From the NCBI RefSeq assembly GCF_000142905.1, contig NW_013657659.1, positions 339,915 to 403,914 on the forward strand: a DNA stretch of 64,000 nucleotides. Direction: 5' to 3'. Made by a program: the position numbers and the translations under genes. This DNA is from Thecamonas trahens ATCC 50062 (lineage: Eukaryota > Apusozoa > Apusomonadida > Apusomonadidae). Positions within the stretch are counted from its first letter, which is position 1; every line of letters begins with the position of its first letter. Shown here in pieces: positions 17,605 through 28,053 of this stretch. The notes below the pieces were generated by a model. The model did no database searches and was not told where the DNA came from. It worked only from the letters and a program-made list of their open reading frames with translations.

Positions 17605-18763
17605 AGCAGCGCCTGGCTCTTGGTCTTGTCGGTCCGGAGCAGGACCGGGAGGTGCTTGCGCAGCGCGTCTGGCTCAAACGCAGCCGACGCAAGCCGCGCC
17701 GCCACTTGGGCCAGCGATGCCTTGGAGTGCTTCTGCCGCAGCGGCTGAGGCACTCTCCGCATCTCAGACATAACCGAATCGGTCTCGCCGCCATCGTCGC
17801 CGGCCCCGCTGTCGATCCGAGTCGACGGATTCCATCCTGGGCCGCGGGTCTCCGACGCCGTCGCTGACTTGTCGTCCGAGACCCAGGTCAGCGCGCTGCT
17901 CACTCCTGCCGACGTGAGCAGCGAGCGCTGGCTGACAACCGGCACCGCGTTGGCCTTGCACGGCTCGTCGTCGGCCTCGCTCGACTCGCTCCCCTCGCCT
18001 GCCGATCCAGGCTCACTGGCAGGTCCCGACTCGTCCGCCTCGGGATGCTCCGCTGTGTACGCTGCCCGCGTCTTGAGCTGTTCGATGCCGGCCTTGATGT
18101 CGAGCTCTCCCATGTAGCGGTCGTAGTCTAGCGCGTCTGCAAACGAGAGCAAGTCGTCCACCGCCTCGTCGTCGTCCAGTTCCAGCTCACCATCGCTCGC
18201 CACGCCGTTGTCACCATCTACAGGCTCTGACACCTGATCGGCCGCATGCTCGGGCGCCTGGTCAGCCTCCTTCTCCTCCTCCCCCTCCTCCTCGCGGCCT
18301 GTAATCGCCATCCGCTTCGCATGTTCGCGCTGCTTGAACCGTGCCCTCCGAATCGCCTCCTCCTTCTCCTGCACTTCAGCCTTTCCCTCTGCCTCCTTGC
18401 GATACTTTCCCAGTGCTGCCAGCCATCGCTTGTGCCGATCCAGCGCAGACTCTACCTTGGCTGTCCCCCGCGTCACCTCCCGCCCTGCATGAGTCTCCTC
18501 GTCGCCCCCCCCCCCCCCGTCTTCGCCCCCGCTCCCAACCTACGTCGCGACTTGCGGATCTCCTCGCACAGGGCAACTCTGCGGACAAAGGCCAGGTCAC
18601 GGATGCCCAGGTTGGTCACTGCCGGAGCGGGGCGCCAGCCATTGGCCCGCCCTCCGCTTGCTTGCCGCAGCCCGCCGTGTCCACCCGCAGCTGTCCGTCC
18701 TCCGCCTGCCCGCCCTGCCGGAGGCGGCGAGGTCAGCACCACACCTCGTAGCACCCCGTCCAT
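17601..18763 (-). CDS. coiled-coil protein of unknown function (frame change at a G-run)
   Basis: I do not recognise the family. The N-terminal part reads MDGVLRGVVLTSPPPAG and then IRDLAFVRRVALCEEIRKSR. It changes frame at the long homopolymer 18507-18520 (G on the coding strand) and continues GDEETHAGREVTRG and KVESALDRHKRWLAALGKYR. A charged coiled coil (EAIRRARFKQREHAKRMAI) is followed by an acidic stretch, the conserved-looking LLSFADALDYDRYMGELDIK, and a Ser/Glu-rich tail ending in KTKSQALL. The domain order, basic helix then LDYDxYxxELD, resembles uncharacterised flagellar coiled-coil proteins, but I cannot name one. The run length is probably misassembled rather than the gene being broken. 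The TAG stop overlaps the SECISBP2 TAA. Confidence 0.6.
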
Positions 18764-19843
18764 ACCGCGCACAAGTTGAGTACAAGTGGTGGATGGGCAG
18801 TGGAGGAAGTGAGGTGTGTGTGGTGGTCGGGCTTCGCATCGTCGTCGTCGCCGCCGTGGTACCTGGCTGGTCCGGTCCGTACCTGGTCCGGGCATCGGGC
18901 CGCCAGCTTCATCGGGCCAACGATCACAGGCATCGCCATCTTGTCCATGGATGGCACACAGGTATGGTGTTGCAGATGGTCATCGGAGACTGCGATTCAT
19001 GTGTCGAGGGGGATGTGACTCGAGGGGAATGTGTGGCGATACGCGGAGCTTGAGCACCGCGCCCGGCCTCCCAGCTGGATCCAATCAGCTTTCTCCGTCC
19101 GCCGCATCAGATCATGGCATCGTGTCTGATCCGTGGCGGAAGTGGTGGTGGTGGTGCTTCTGTGTGGCCAGCCATCGTGGCAGACTGCCGTTTCCCCAAC
19201 AAGCCAAGAAGCCGAGAAGCCACCGTTTGTCCGGTCACACGCCAACGCCTCACCAACGTCTGCCTGACCCCTAACTCCCTCCCCCTCTCACCTGCACACC
19301 ACACCTCTCTTGCTCATTGGTACACCCCCTCCCCTCCTCCCTTATATGAATGCTCTCTCTCCCCCGCTACCACCACGGCTACCTGTTGCTGTGGGTGTAC
19401 TCGCTGCGTAGGCCCTGAGACCGATGCCCTTACTGCGGCTGGTCACGCCACCTAGTCAGCCCCTCCGCCACCCCCTCCCCTCCCCCCTCCCCCCCCCTCC
19501 CCCCGCCACGACCGACACAGTAGGGAATCAGTCCCGGTCCCCGAGACTTCCACACTGGGCATGAGATACCAATATACCTACCTACCTGCAGTACAACAGA
19601 AAAAAGCGGTCGTATTCCTCTCGCGCTGTTTCCCACCCCGCACGTTGCCAAGCCGGACCAAGCCGGACCAAGCCGGGCCAAGCCGAGGCCGAGCCAAACC
19701 GTTGCTGGCTGCGCCTCCTCCCATCAGTCGCACTCTCCTTTTTTTTTTCTCCGACACGACAGATCCCGGCAGAATCACTTACGCATGGTTGGTGGCGGAA
19801 AAACAGCACGGGAAGCTCAACACACAGTCGCAACTTGTTCAAC
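18764..19843. other. 1.1 kb intergenic, divergent promoter region
   Basis: No supported gene. It includes a CT/C-rich block (19455-19505) and a short CAAGCCGGAC repeat (four imperfect copies, 19649-19690), then an eleven-T run near 19740. The ORFs here have no recognisable domain or codon pattern. It separates the coiled-coil gene (minus) from the stefin gene (plus). Confidence 0.45.
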
Positions 19844-21477
19844 ATGTACCCGTACAACCATCCCATGACTTCCTATGGGTAAGTGGCCGCAAGCGTGGTG
19901 TGGGTGACCAGACAGAGAGGGGAGGACGAGGGTGCGAAGGGGGGGTACGCGTGGCAAGTTTCTGCCTCTTTTAGGCCGCTGCGAGCTGTGGGGAGAGGGT
20001 GACGACGACGGCAAGTGACTCATTCAGTGTCTGTGACTCCTCCGTGCTGCATTTGTGGGTGTACAGCGCGCCTGCGGCCGGTGGCTTCCACATCGCGTCT
20101 GGGTTCGGACTGATGGCGCCGGCGCCGGCTGCTGCTGCGCCTGTCCGTGCTGGGCGGACGCAGGCGGTCAAGGCTGCCGACGAGATGGCCAAGTCTGTGG
20201 GCGTGGCGATGAAGGAGGATATCGAGGCCAAGACCGGCAAGACGTACGAGACGTTTGAGGTGACCCACATGGCGACCCAGAACGTGGCCGGGACCAACTA
20301 CTTCCTCAAGATTGACGTCGGCGAGGGCAGTGCGGTCCACGCGCGGATCTACCGCGGCTTTGACGGTGTGCTGCAGCTTGTGGCGGTTCAGAGTGGCAAG
20401 ACCACCGACGACCAGCTGGTTTACTTCCAGAACGACTCGATCGGGTCGTGCTGCGGTGCGGCGTGCGCGCCGGCCAAGCTCGGTGGGATGAAGGGTGTCA
20501 AGCCCTGCGACGCGACTGCGCAGGCTGTGGCCGACGCTGTCCGCGCTTCGATCGACGCCAAGCTCGGCGGCGTGTCGGCGGAACACACGGTTGTCTCGTA
20601 CGCCACCCAGACCGTCGCCGGCACCAACTTCTTTCTCAAGATCAACCGCGGCGATGACCATGTCCACGCCCGAGTCTTCCGCGGCTTCAACGGTGCGCTC
20701 CAGCTGGTGGCCGTGCAGGCTGGCAAGAGCGGCGACGACGCGCTCGAGTACTTCCAGAATGATGCCGGCCTGCCGGCGGCCAAGCCAGCCAAGCTCGGCG
20801 GGATGAAGGGCGTCAAGCCCGGTGATGACACCGCCCAGGCCGTCGCCGCCGCGGTCCAGGAGGCCGTCGAGGCCAAGACGTGCGCGACCTACGGCGACAA
20901 CTTCAAGGTTGTCGAGTACGCCACACAGACCGTGGCTGGTACCAACTACTTCCTCAAGATCGATGCCGGCGACGCCGGTTTCCTCTTTGTCCGTGCCTTT
21001 GTCGGCTTCTCGGGTCACGCCGAGCTCGCCGCCGTCCAGACCGGCAAGACCGCAGACGACCCGCTGGTGTACTTTAGCGGCTCGGCCGCGCCGGCTCCGT
21101 CGCCCGCGCCGGCTCCGGCCCCGCACGGTTTTGGCGCTCCGCGCCGGACCGGCTTTGGATTTGGCGCCCCGGCGCCGCGCGCCAACGGCAACGGCCGCTT
21201 CGGCGCCGCCTCGGCGCCCAAGCCCGGCGACGAAAAGGCCCAGGCCGTCGCTGACGCCGTCCGCGCAGACATTGAGCGCCTCGATCACGCCTACTCGGAG
21301 TACTCGGTCAAGGAGTATCTGACCCAGACCGTTGCCGGCGTCAACTACTTCCTCAACATTGCCGTCGGCGGCGATGAGTTTGTGCACGCCCGCGTCTTCC
21401 AGGGCTTTGACGGCGCCGCACACGTGGTCAAGCTCCGCCCGGCCCGCACTGCCGACCACAAGCTCTGCTTCTTCTAA
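19844..21477 (+). CDS. four-domain stefin-like cystatin, spliced
   Basis: Cystatins of the stefin type inhibit papain-like cysteine proteases. Four tandem domains each carry the QxVxG-type first hairpin: ATQNVAGTNYFLKI, ATQTVAGTNFFLKI, ATQTVAGTNYFLKI and LTQTVAGVNYFLNI. Each is followed by HARVFRGF-like and LVAVQxGKTxDDxLVYF blocks, as in stefin A/B. Linkers repeat AKLGGMKGVKPGD, supplying the N-terminal glycines. No signal peptide is evident, so it is probably cytosolic. Exon 1 is 19844-19878 (MYPYNHPMTSYG) ending at a GTAAGT donor. Exon 2 from 20067 continues in frame as GAPAAGGFHIASG. The open frame upstream of 20067 has no good start, supporting the splice. About 480 residues. Multi-stefin proteins are unusual. 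Confidence 0.85.
19879..20066 (+). other. intron of the stefin gene
   Basis: GTAAGT donor at 19879 and GTACAG acceptor ending at 20066. A stronger-looking acceptor (CCTCTTTTAG, ending 19975) lies inside. Using it directly gives an early stop, but a 24-base microexon 19976-19999 ending before GTGACG would keep the frame. Confidence 0.65.
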
Positions 21478-21988
21478 CTTTCAAGCTCCACCTAGCTAGT
21501 CAGCCTAGCTTGCCCAGTCACAAACCAACCAATCCAAGCCCATGATGGATCTTGTCTAAATGCCTCCCTTGTCGCCATCGCCTCGCCTCGCCACCATGAC
21601 TGCCACCCACCCAACCTTCCATTGTTCACGAACGATTGATTAATTGGACGCACCAAAGAGTCGTACACCACTGGCCCTCCCCTCCCCACCCCTCCCCCCC
21701 TCCCCACACCTCCCCCTCCCCACCACCACCACCACCATCCCCACCACCCATCTAGACCACACTCCTCTCGGAACAAACACCAAGCACACGCCGTTGTACC
21801 GTGTTGCACCCACCCCACCCACCCACCTACCTTCCCTATCACTCCCCACCACCAGTGGTCGGAGGGACCGACGGAACACCGCGAGGCGAGTCCGCGGCAG
21901 AGAAGGCTCTGGTCGCCCAAGAGAGCACAGCGAGGAGATTGCTTCGGAGAGGTTGCGAAGGGAAATAAGTCGAGGAGAAGTCGAAGAG
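21478..21988. promoter_or_regulatory. leader/promoter region of the HSF gene
   Basis: Contains a strong CCCTCCCC/CACCACC pyrimidine-rich tract at 21678-21740 and then a purine-rich leader. The frame is open from 21644 but the sequence is low complexity, so it is treated as untranslated. Confidence 0.45.
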
Positions 21989-23884
21989 ATGGGCAAGGGT
22001 AGTGCCGTCGATGACGGTGGAAACGGGAAGAAGTCGGCGAGTAAGAGCAAGAGCAAGGGCAAGGGCAAGGGCTCGGGCTCGGGCAAGGGCCCCGTGAGAT
22101 CGGTCTTTGCAGAGGCGGTCTTTGACATGGTCTCGGATCCGGCGACGGATGCATGGATCTGCTGGTCAAACGGTGGAACAACGTTCACCGTGTTCTCGGC
22201 TTACGAGCTGGAGAAGCACGTCTTCAACAAGTACTTTCGCCACTCGCGGTTCTCCTCCTTCCAGCGCCAGCTGTACACCTACGACTTCAAGAAAGTGAGC
22301 ACCGTTGTTGAGGATGGTGAGACTCAGTTTGTCTTCCAGCATCCCTACTTTCAGCGCGGTCGTCCGGATTTGCTCTCGCACATCTCGCGGCGGGTGCCGG
22401 CGAGCTCGGCCGGGGGCGGCGGCAAGGCGAGCAAGGCGGGCAAGGCGGGTACCAGCGGCGAGGCCCGTGCCGGGCCAGGCAAGACTGTCGGCGTGGGAGC
22501 TGCCGGCATGGCTGGTGGTGCTGAGCTTGGCGGCGAGGCCGGCGTGCGGGGAGCCGCCGGGCAGTCGATCGAGCGCCTGGTCAAGTCGTGGGAGGTTGAG
22601 CGCGAGCGGTTGTGGGCGGAGATTTCCGAGCTGCAAGCTAGCAATGGAAGCTTACGCAAGCAAGTCGAGCTGCTGCAAACTGACAACGCGCAGCTGTGGA
22701 CCGTGGTGCAGGCGCAGGAAGAGTCGCAGCACTTGCTCAAGCAGGGTCTCAAGGCGCTCTTCTACCAGATCGCATCGCAGCATGGCCGGAGTGGGGGAGT
22801 GCAGGCAGCGACGCCGCCGCTGCCGGAGCCTGGGCAGACTCACTTTTGGCGGCTCGGTGGCCGGCGGCGGAAGCGGAGCCTCGAGCGAGGGTCTCGCGGG
22901 TGTCCGCGATGTCAACGACCCGTTCCTCTTCTCGGTCGACTCACCGCTGGACCTGACTGGGAGCGGCGGCTCGGGCGAGTACGCGTTTACCCAGGCCTCG
23001 CGCAAACGCAAGATGGGCGCGGCGACGTCGCCGGCCATTTCGGAGCTGACGAGCATGGACGAGTCGGGCGGGCCGTCGGCTCTCGGCATTGGCGGGGAAG
23101 AAAGGAGCGGAGGCGACAGTACCAGGGCCGCGTCGCCGCCGCAAAACATCGAAGACATCCGATCTGCCCAACGGCAGCGCGACCGCGAGGAGCGGTATCA
23201 GGCAATGATGTCGCCAGGTGTCTCGGAGCTGCCGGGTGGGCGCTGTTTGGCCCGCCGTCGACATGGACCACTTCCGGCGGCGGCCCGTCGTCGACCGCCC
23301 TCATCTCGGCCATTCCCACCGGCTCGGCGGCGAGCTTTAAGCGGAACTTTGGCCTTGCAGCCGACTACGTCCTCTCGTCGCTCGACTCGATGGCGTCGGA
23401 GCGAGCCGGCCTTTTCTCGGCCTACCAACAGCGACACGCCGGGTTCGACCAGCCGCTCGGCGTCGACCTGGGTACGGCAACCGGCACCGTCTCGGAGCTG
23501 TACAACAAGGCGTCGTCGGCACTGATGACCAGCCCAGCGCGGAGCCGTGCTCCGTCGTCGGGCTCGAGCCGGCCGATGGCCATTGGCCACGAGGTGCTGC
23601 CGTCGTCCGAGTCGGACGACGAGCTCGGCACGCTCGACACCGGCGGCGACTACGGCCTTGGCATCGACCTCTCTACCATGGAGGGTGTCTCGCCGCTCGG
23701 CGTCGATCTCGACCCGGGCATGCTGGTCACCCCAACAGGCGCCATGCCAATCCCGGGCGCCAGCGCCGCTGGCACCATACCAGGGCACTCGGTCCTTGCC
23801 GCTGGCGATGACAACGGGAGTGCCGCCATGCGGCTTTCGCCGATCGAAGGTCTCTCGCGTTCGTTCTCCGAGTTGGCGACATGA
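21989..23884 (+). CDS. heat shock transcription factor (HSF-type), two frame changes
   Basis: DNA-binding activator of the heat-shock response. After a Lys/Ser/Gly-rich N-terminus the winged-helix HSF domain spans about residues 32-130: FAEAVFDMVSDPATDAWICW, FTVFSAYELEKHVFNKYF, the recognition helix with SSFQRQLYTYDFKKV, and FQHPYFQRGRPDLLSHISRR. A Gly/Ala linker precedes a trimerisation coiled coil (KSWEVERERLWAEISELQAS to SQHLLKQGLKALFYQIASQH). Downstream the coding signal shifts frame near 22840 (FGGSVAGGGSGASSEG, NDPFLFSVDSPLDL) and back near 23240 (GWALFGPPSTWTTSGGGP). The two shifts compensate, and the protein ends LSPIEGLSRSFSELAT. About 630 residues. Start MGKGSAVDDG chosen as the ATG nearest the domain. 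Confidence 0.85.
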   Translation: MGKGSAVDDGGNGKKSASKSKSKGKGKGSGSGKGPVRSVFAEAVFDMVSDPATDAWICWSNGGTTFTVFSAYELEKHVFNKYFRHSRFSSFQRQLYTYDFKKVSTVVEDGETQFVFQHPYFQRGRPDLLSHISRRVPASSAGGGGKASKAGKAGTSGEARAGPGKTVGVGAAGMAGGAELGGEAGVRGAAGQSIERLVKSWEVERERLWAEISELQASNGSLRKQVELLQTDNAQLWTVVQAQEESQHLLKQGLKALFYQIASQHGRSGGVQAATPPLPEPGQTHFWRLGGRRRKRSLERGSRGCPRCQRPVPLLGRLTAGPDWERRLGRVRVYPGLAQTQDGRGDVAGHFGADEHGRVGRAVGSRHWRGRKERRRQYQGRVAAAKHRRHPICPTAARPRGAVSGNDVARCLGAAGWALFGPPSTWTTSGGGPSSTALISAIPTGSAASFKRNFGLAADYVLSSLDSMASERAGLFSAYQQRHAGFDQPLGVDLGTATGTVSELYNKASSALMTSPARSRAPSSGSSRPMAIGHEVLPSSESDDELGTLDTGGDYGLGIDLSTMEGVSPLGVDLDPGMLVTPTGAMPIPGASAAGTIPGHSVLAAGDDNGSAAMRLSPIEGLSRSFSELAT

Positions 23885-24113
23885 TCAAACGAAGTAAGTG
23901 AGACAACAGGAGTAGGGGGGGGGTTGGGGGGGGGGTTGGAAGCTTCAATATCGCTGCACAAGGTAACAGAAGGGGGCACGTGCGCTGATGATGGCACCAT
24001 CAAAGGAAAGAAACCCAACTGAGCCTCACCTGGCCAGAGACGCAATTCGGAGGCGCACTGTAACCAGGGAGGAGAGTGGGAGGCGGAGGCGGACGCGGGA
24101 GGTCCAAAGACAG
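23885..24113. other. convergent 3' spacer HSF / bHLH
   Basis: Holds both 3' UTRs. A G-run at 23912-23938 is the only notable element. Confidence 0.4.
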
Positions 24114-25600
24114 TTAAGAGGCCGACGAGGCCTCGGCAGCGGAGGAGAGGGTGTCGAGCGCCGAGACAGAGCCGTTGGGTGGGGTGGAGACCGGGGTACG
24201 AGCAGTGGGGCGGCCGCGAGCGAGGCGTGCGGCGGCAGCCGAGCTGACGGCCGAGTACTTGGCCTTGCGGAGCAGGGCCGTCGGGTTGTTCTTGGTCTCC
24301 TCGGGCGAGGGCGAGCGGTTGTAGTCGATGTCCGGGTTGCGGGCAAGCGAGGGCTTGAACTCGACGATGCGGTCGTTGAGCTCCATGTTCTGAGCCTCGA
24401 ATGCGTTGCGGATGGTGTAGTCGTTGCGGTCGTTGAGGGCAGTCTGGACGTCAAGGACAATCTCGGTTGTCCGTGCCAGCTCGTCCTCGAGGAACGTGCG
24501 GTGGGCCTTGAGCGCCTTGACATAGTTGGCAACGTGCTGGAAGACGGTCGGCTTCTGGAAGGCGACCTTGGACGGGTTCGGCAGCAGCGAGCGGAGCTGC
24601 TGGACGAGCTCGTTGATCTTGAGCCGGCGCTTCTTTTCGGCACGCTTGTGGTACTCGCGGCGCGACTTTTGGTCCATCAGCGCCGACGTGGCCGCCTGGG
24701 CCGTCTCGGGCTCGAGTGGCGCCATCGAGAGTTTGCGGCCCGGCTGGAGGCCCGAGGTGGTGTAGGGCGCGGCCTTGGACGCGCGCTCGCGGCGGCTAGT
24801 GTTGCGGACCTTGCCCTTGCGCTCGTGCTGGACCTGCGCGGCCTGCGCCGCGTTGGCCATCGACACCATAAGCGGCGCCGCAAGCTGCATGGCCTGCATT
24901 TGCGCAGCGGCAGAGAGGGCTTGCATCTGCGGCTCGCCCGGCCGCGCTGCCGCCGGCGCCGCCGCCGACGAGTTGGTCTCGCTCGCCCGGCCGGTCTGCG
25001 CCATGTGGGCCGCGTGGGCCGCAGCCATCTGCGCCTGAAGCTGCTGCATGTACACTTGCTCTAAAAGAGGCAATCATCATGCGGGGTAATGGTGGTGAGT
25101 GACTTGCACGTGCATGCTGTCGCGGAAGGGAACTCGCATGTGCCGCAGCAACTCCCGCAGCGGGGGGGGAGGGCATGGTCAGCACGTGACCTTAGCCGCT
25201 GGTAGTTGTTTTTTTGTGGCAATACCAGGAGAGAGCCAGGTGGCAGGCCAAAAAGTAGGCTGGCAACAGCCCAAAAAACAGCATTGTCCGTCCCCTGGCA
25301 CGGCATGCCACACAAGGCAGGTAGCTGCGCGGAAGAGCCCACCGCGGCCAACCAAGCACCCCGAACATGGTGCGGGGGTACTTGGTACTCATGAGGGGGT
25401 GCTGCGGCGCGCAGGTCGGCGGTGGATGACTCGAACGAGCCGCAGGGTGAGGCGCCCACACGTGGCGGAGTTGGCCAAGCACGGTTCGGACGCACTCCGC
25501 GGGGCGTGGGGGGCGGGGTGCAGCAGCATGGGGAGGACGTACGGTAGTACTGCTGCGGGTTGAAGGCAGGTGTGTTCGGTACGGGGGCGTTGGACGACAT
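24114..25600 (-). CDS. bHLH transcription factor, spliced
   Basis: The basic helix-loop-helix domain is plain: KSRREYHKRAEKKRRLKINE (basic region plus helix 1, with the H-E-R-like contact pattern), LVQQLRSLLPN, then KPTVFQHVANYVKALKAHRT (helix 2). It is followed by a helical stretch (LEDELARTTEIVLDVQTALN) that may extend dimerisation, and a Ser/Ala/Pro tail. The N-terminus is Gln/Ala/Met-rich (MQQLQAQMAAAHAAHMAQTG), typical of an activation region. Exon 1 (25600-25543) encodes MSSNAPVPNTPAFNPQQYY. The GTACGT donor and CCTCTTTTAG acceptor join it in frame to QQVYMQQL at 25060. Joined length 334 residues. Target genes are unknown. Confidence 0.85.
25061..25542 (-). other. 482-base intron of the bHLH gene
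   Basis: Minus-strand donor GTACGT at 25542-25537 and acceptor TTGCCTCTTTTAG ending at 25061. The splice restores an uninterrupted Gln-rich N-terminus, which is strong evidence. Confidence 0.85.
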
Positions 25601-26445
25601 GGGGCAAAGGGGGAGCGACAAACGGGACGCGGGGCGCGAGAAGTGTGCCTCGCTCCTCCCCCTCGCTGCCCTTGCCGCGGGTGGATGCGTGGCTTGCTCG
25701 TTGTCCGGAATAGCCGGAAGCCATTCCGTATTCGCCACGTTCCTTCGGCGTGAATTGTTCGCTGCCAGGAAATGCTGGAACTTTGCTCCACGAGCCTTGT
25801 TGGCGGCACTTTTGGAGCCACACTCGCAACTATGTGTGTAGTGCGTAGCTGTTTATGGTTGCAGCTTGTCTGTAGTGTGCTGAGTGTCCGCTAGACTGTG
25901 TTCTGACAAGGTGCGGGAGTTGCACATGGTTGCCACGTCGTTCTTCTCTCTGCCGCCTTGTTGCTCGGTCGGCCAATAATCTCCGCACGAGCGGTTGCCG
26001 CACCCAGTGCTTCAGACCCGGTATCTTGCACTGGCCGAATGTTGTGCTGCCATACTAACGCGGGACTGCATGTTCAGCATGTCTGTACCTCCCTCGTATC
26101 GTTTTTCCGTCATCATTCTGCGATGCGTGGCCACAGGGCTTGAGTATGACCCCGTTGATTGGAGTGGTTCCCGTGCGGCTGACTCTTCGTTCGTCAAAAA
26201 TTATCAGCAATTCAGCCGAGGAAAAACGTTTACCGCTAATATGTCTCCTTGCAAACATCGTTTCTCTCTCCCGTGCTGGCTCTCTTTTTTTGATGTCGCG
26301 TTCCGCCCGTGTGACCCTGTTGCGCCGCACCGCTGCCTCGACGCACCGAGCTGCTTTTCAGCTACGAATTGCCTGACTCGCGGGACGGAAGGCCACGCAC
26401 TCGACGGCCGACCTTCTTCGCCCCACCGCCCCGCTCTCCATCGGC
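25601..26445. promoter_or_regulatory. divergent promoter region bHLH / BECN1
   Basis: Stretch of 845 bases with clearly lower GC than its surroundings from about 25840 to 26300. No coding or RNA gene is recognised. A C-rich leader (26418-26440) precedes the BECN1 ATG. Confidence 0.45.
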
Positions 26446-28017
26446 ATGGCTTCTGTAGCTCGTGACAGCAGCGACGGACAGGGCGACGGGGTGGCCATTG
26501 CTGACCACAGACGACCTGCCGTTGGCGTCTCGGTGCCGACCACCGGCGGTGAGCCTGGTGGCGGGCCTGGCGTGGCCGGCAGCGTCGCAGCTGTGGCGGC
26601 ACCGTCGCCGGCGTCGGTCCTCGGCTCGTGGGGGACGCCGGTCTCGCACTCGCCGTCGGCCGGCGTCCACTGGACCGACACACCGTCGCCCGGAGGAACG
26701 AGCGGGCTTGCTGGCTCTGCGTTTGGCGCGAGTGCGGCGCCACCGCGTGTCGACGTCTTTGCTTGCCAGCACTGCAAGCGGCCGGTCCACGTCCACGACT
26801 CGCTGCTGAGCCTGGAGCTGGTGCCGCGGCCCGGCGTGAGCCGGGAGGACGAGGCGAGCGAGACTGCGGGTGCATCGTCGGGCGAGCTGCCGAAACTCTC
26901 GCTTCTTGCGGTCCTCGACGACGATATCGAAGAGTACGTGGTGGTGGACGACGAGGTGGCGTGCGCCGTCGACCACAACGATGCGCGGCCGCTGCTTGCG
27001 CCGGTGGCGTCGTTTGCCGACAAGCTCGGGCGAGTCGGGCGGATCTTTGAGCTGGCGTCGCTGCAGAGCGACGACGAGCACCCGATGTGCCGCGAGTGCG
27101 CCGGTGGGGTGGTGGCGCGGCTGCAGATGCAGATCGATGCGGCGGGGCGAACTCGCGATGCGTATGCCGGCTACCTCCGTCGCGAGCTGGCGGCTGCAGC
27201 CGACTCCAAGGACGAGGCGGCGTACGCGGCCGAGCTTGCGGCGCTCGAAGTCGAAGAGGCGGAGCTGGAGCGCGAGCTGGCCGCGGCCGAGGCCGAAGCC
27301 GCAGCGGTGGCCGGCGAGACGGCGGTGGTTGAGGCGCAGGTGAGCGAGCTCGACGGGCTCGAGGCCAGCTTCTGGCTCGAGTACAACGCGTTTCAGGAGA
27401 GCGTGCTCGAGTTTGAGGCGCGGCGACTGAGCGTGGAGAACGCGACCGAGGTGGCGTATGCGGCACTGAAAGAGCTGCAAATGACCAACGTGTACAACGA
27501 CACGTTCCACATCTGGTTCGAGGGCCAGTTTGCAACCATCAACACGTTCCGCCTCGGGCGACTGCCGAGCGTACCGGTCTCGTGGAACGAGATCAACGCC
27601 GCCTGGGGCCAGGCCGCGCTCCTCCTGTGGACGCTCGCGGGCAAGACCTCGTTCACCTTTACAGCGTACACGCTCAAGCCCATGGGCTCGTTCTCGCGCA
27701 TCTACCGCAACGACAAGCCGAACCACTCGGGCTTTGAGCTCTTTGGCTCCACCTCGGGCTTCTCCAAGCGGCTGCTCGGCAACCGGAGCTTCGACAAGGC
27801 CATGGCCGCCTTTCTGGTCTGCCTCAAGGAGCTCGGCGACCACATCGAGAGCATCGACCCCAACTTTCGGGTCCCGTACCAGATCGAGGGCGCAACCATC
27901 GACTCGCTCTCCATCAAGCTTGCCACCTTTTCCGCCGTTGAGTCGTGGACCAAGGCGTGCAAGAAAACGCTCACCAACCTCAAGTGGATGCTCGCGTGGG
28001 TGGCCAAGCGCGAGTGA
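26446..28017 (+). CDS. BECN1: Beclin 1/Atg6 autophagy protein
   Basis: Beclin 1 is a subunit of the class III PI3-kinase (Vps34) complex acting in autophagosome formation and endosomal sorting. The protein has a disordered N-terminus and the two CxxC pairs typical of Beclin (FACQHCKRPVHVHDSLLSLE near residue 105, CRECAGGVVARLQMQI near 215). A coiled coil follows (about 240-325, AELAALEVEEAELERELAAA). The C-terminal evolutionarily conserved domain is strongly recognisable: YNAFQESVLEFEARRLSVEN, MTNVYNDTFHIWFEGQFATI, NTFRLGRLPSVPVSWNEINA, YRNDKPNHSGFELFGST, FVCLKELGD-like and LKWMLAWVAKRE at the end. 523 residues, intact and single-exon. It ends 36 bases from the convergent OXA1 gene. Confidence 0.95.
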   Translation: MASVARDSSDGQGDGVAIADHRRPAVGVSVPTTGGEPGGGPGVAGSVAAVAAPSPASVLGSWGTPVSHSPSAGVHWTDTPSPGGTSGLAGSAFGASAAPPRVDVFACQHCKRPVHVHDSLLSLELVPRPGVSREDEASETAGASSGELPKLSLLAVLDDDIEEYVVVDDEVACAVDHNDARPLLAPVASFADKLGRVGRIFELASLQSDDEHPMCRECAGGVVARLQMQIDAAGRTRDAYAGYLRRELAAAADSKDEAAYAAELAALEVEEAELERELAAAEAEAAAVAGETAVVEAQVSELDGLEASFWLEYNAFQESVLEFEARRLSVENATEVAYAALKELQMTNVYNDTFHIWFEGQFATINTFRLGRLPSVPVSWNEINAAWGQAALLLWTLAGKTSFTFTAYTLKPMGSFSRIYRNDKPNHSGFELFGSTSGFSKRLLGNRSFDKAMAAFLVCLKELGDHIESIDPNFRVPYQIEGATIDSLSIKLATFSAVESWTKACKKTLTNLKWMLAWVAKRE

Positions 28018-28053
28018 GATGCAGCAGCAGCGGGCGAGCACGTCAGCTGTTCT

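Noticed and set aside
19976-20066. Direct use of the CCTCTTTTAG acceptor at 19975 in the stefin gene
   Set aside because: It yields a stop after eight codons unless a 24-base microexon is also spliced. The single 188-base intron is simpler.
21644-21988. N-terminal extension of HSF from the ATG at 21644
   Set aside because: The stretch is Pro/Thr-rich translation of a CCCTCCCC tract with no conservation expected. The ATG at 21989 lies just before the HSF domain.
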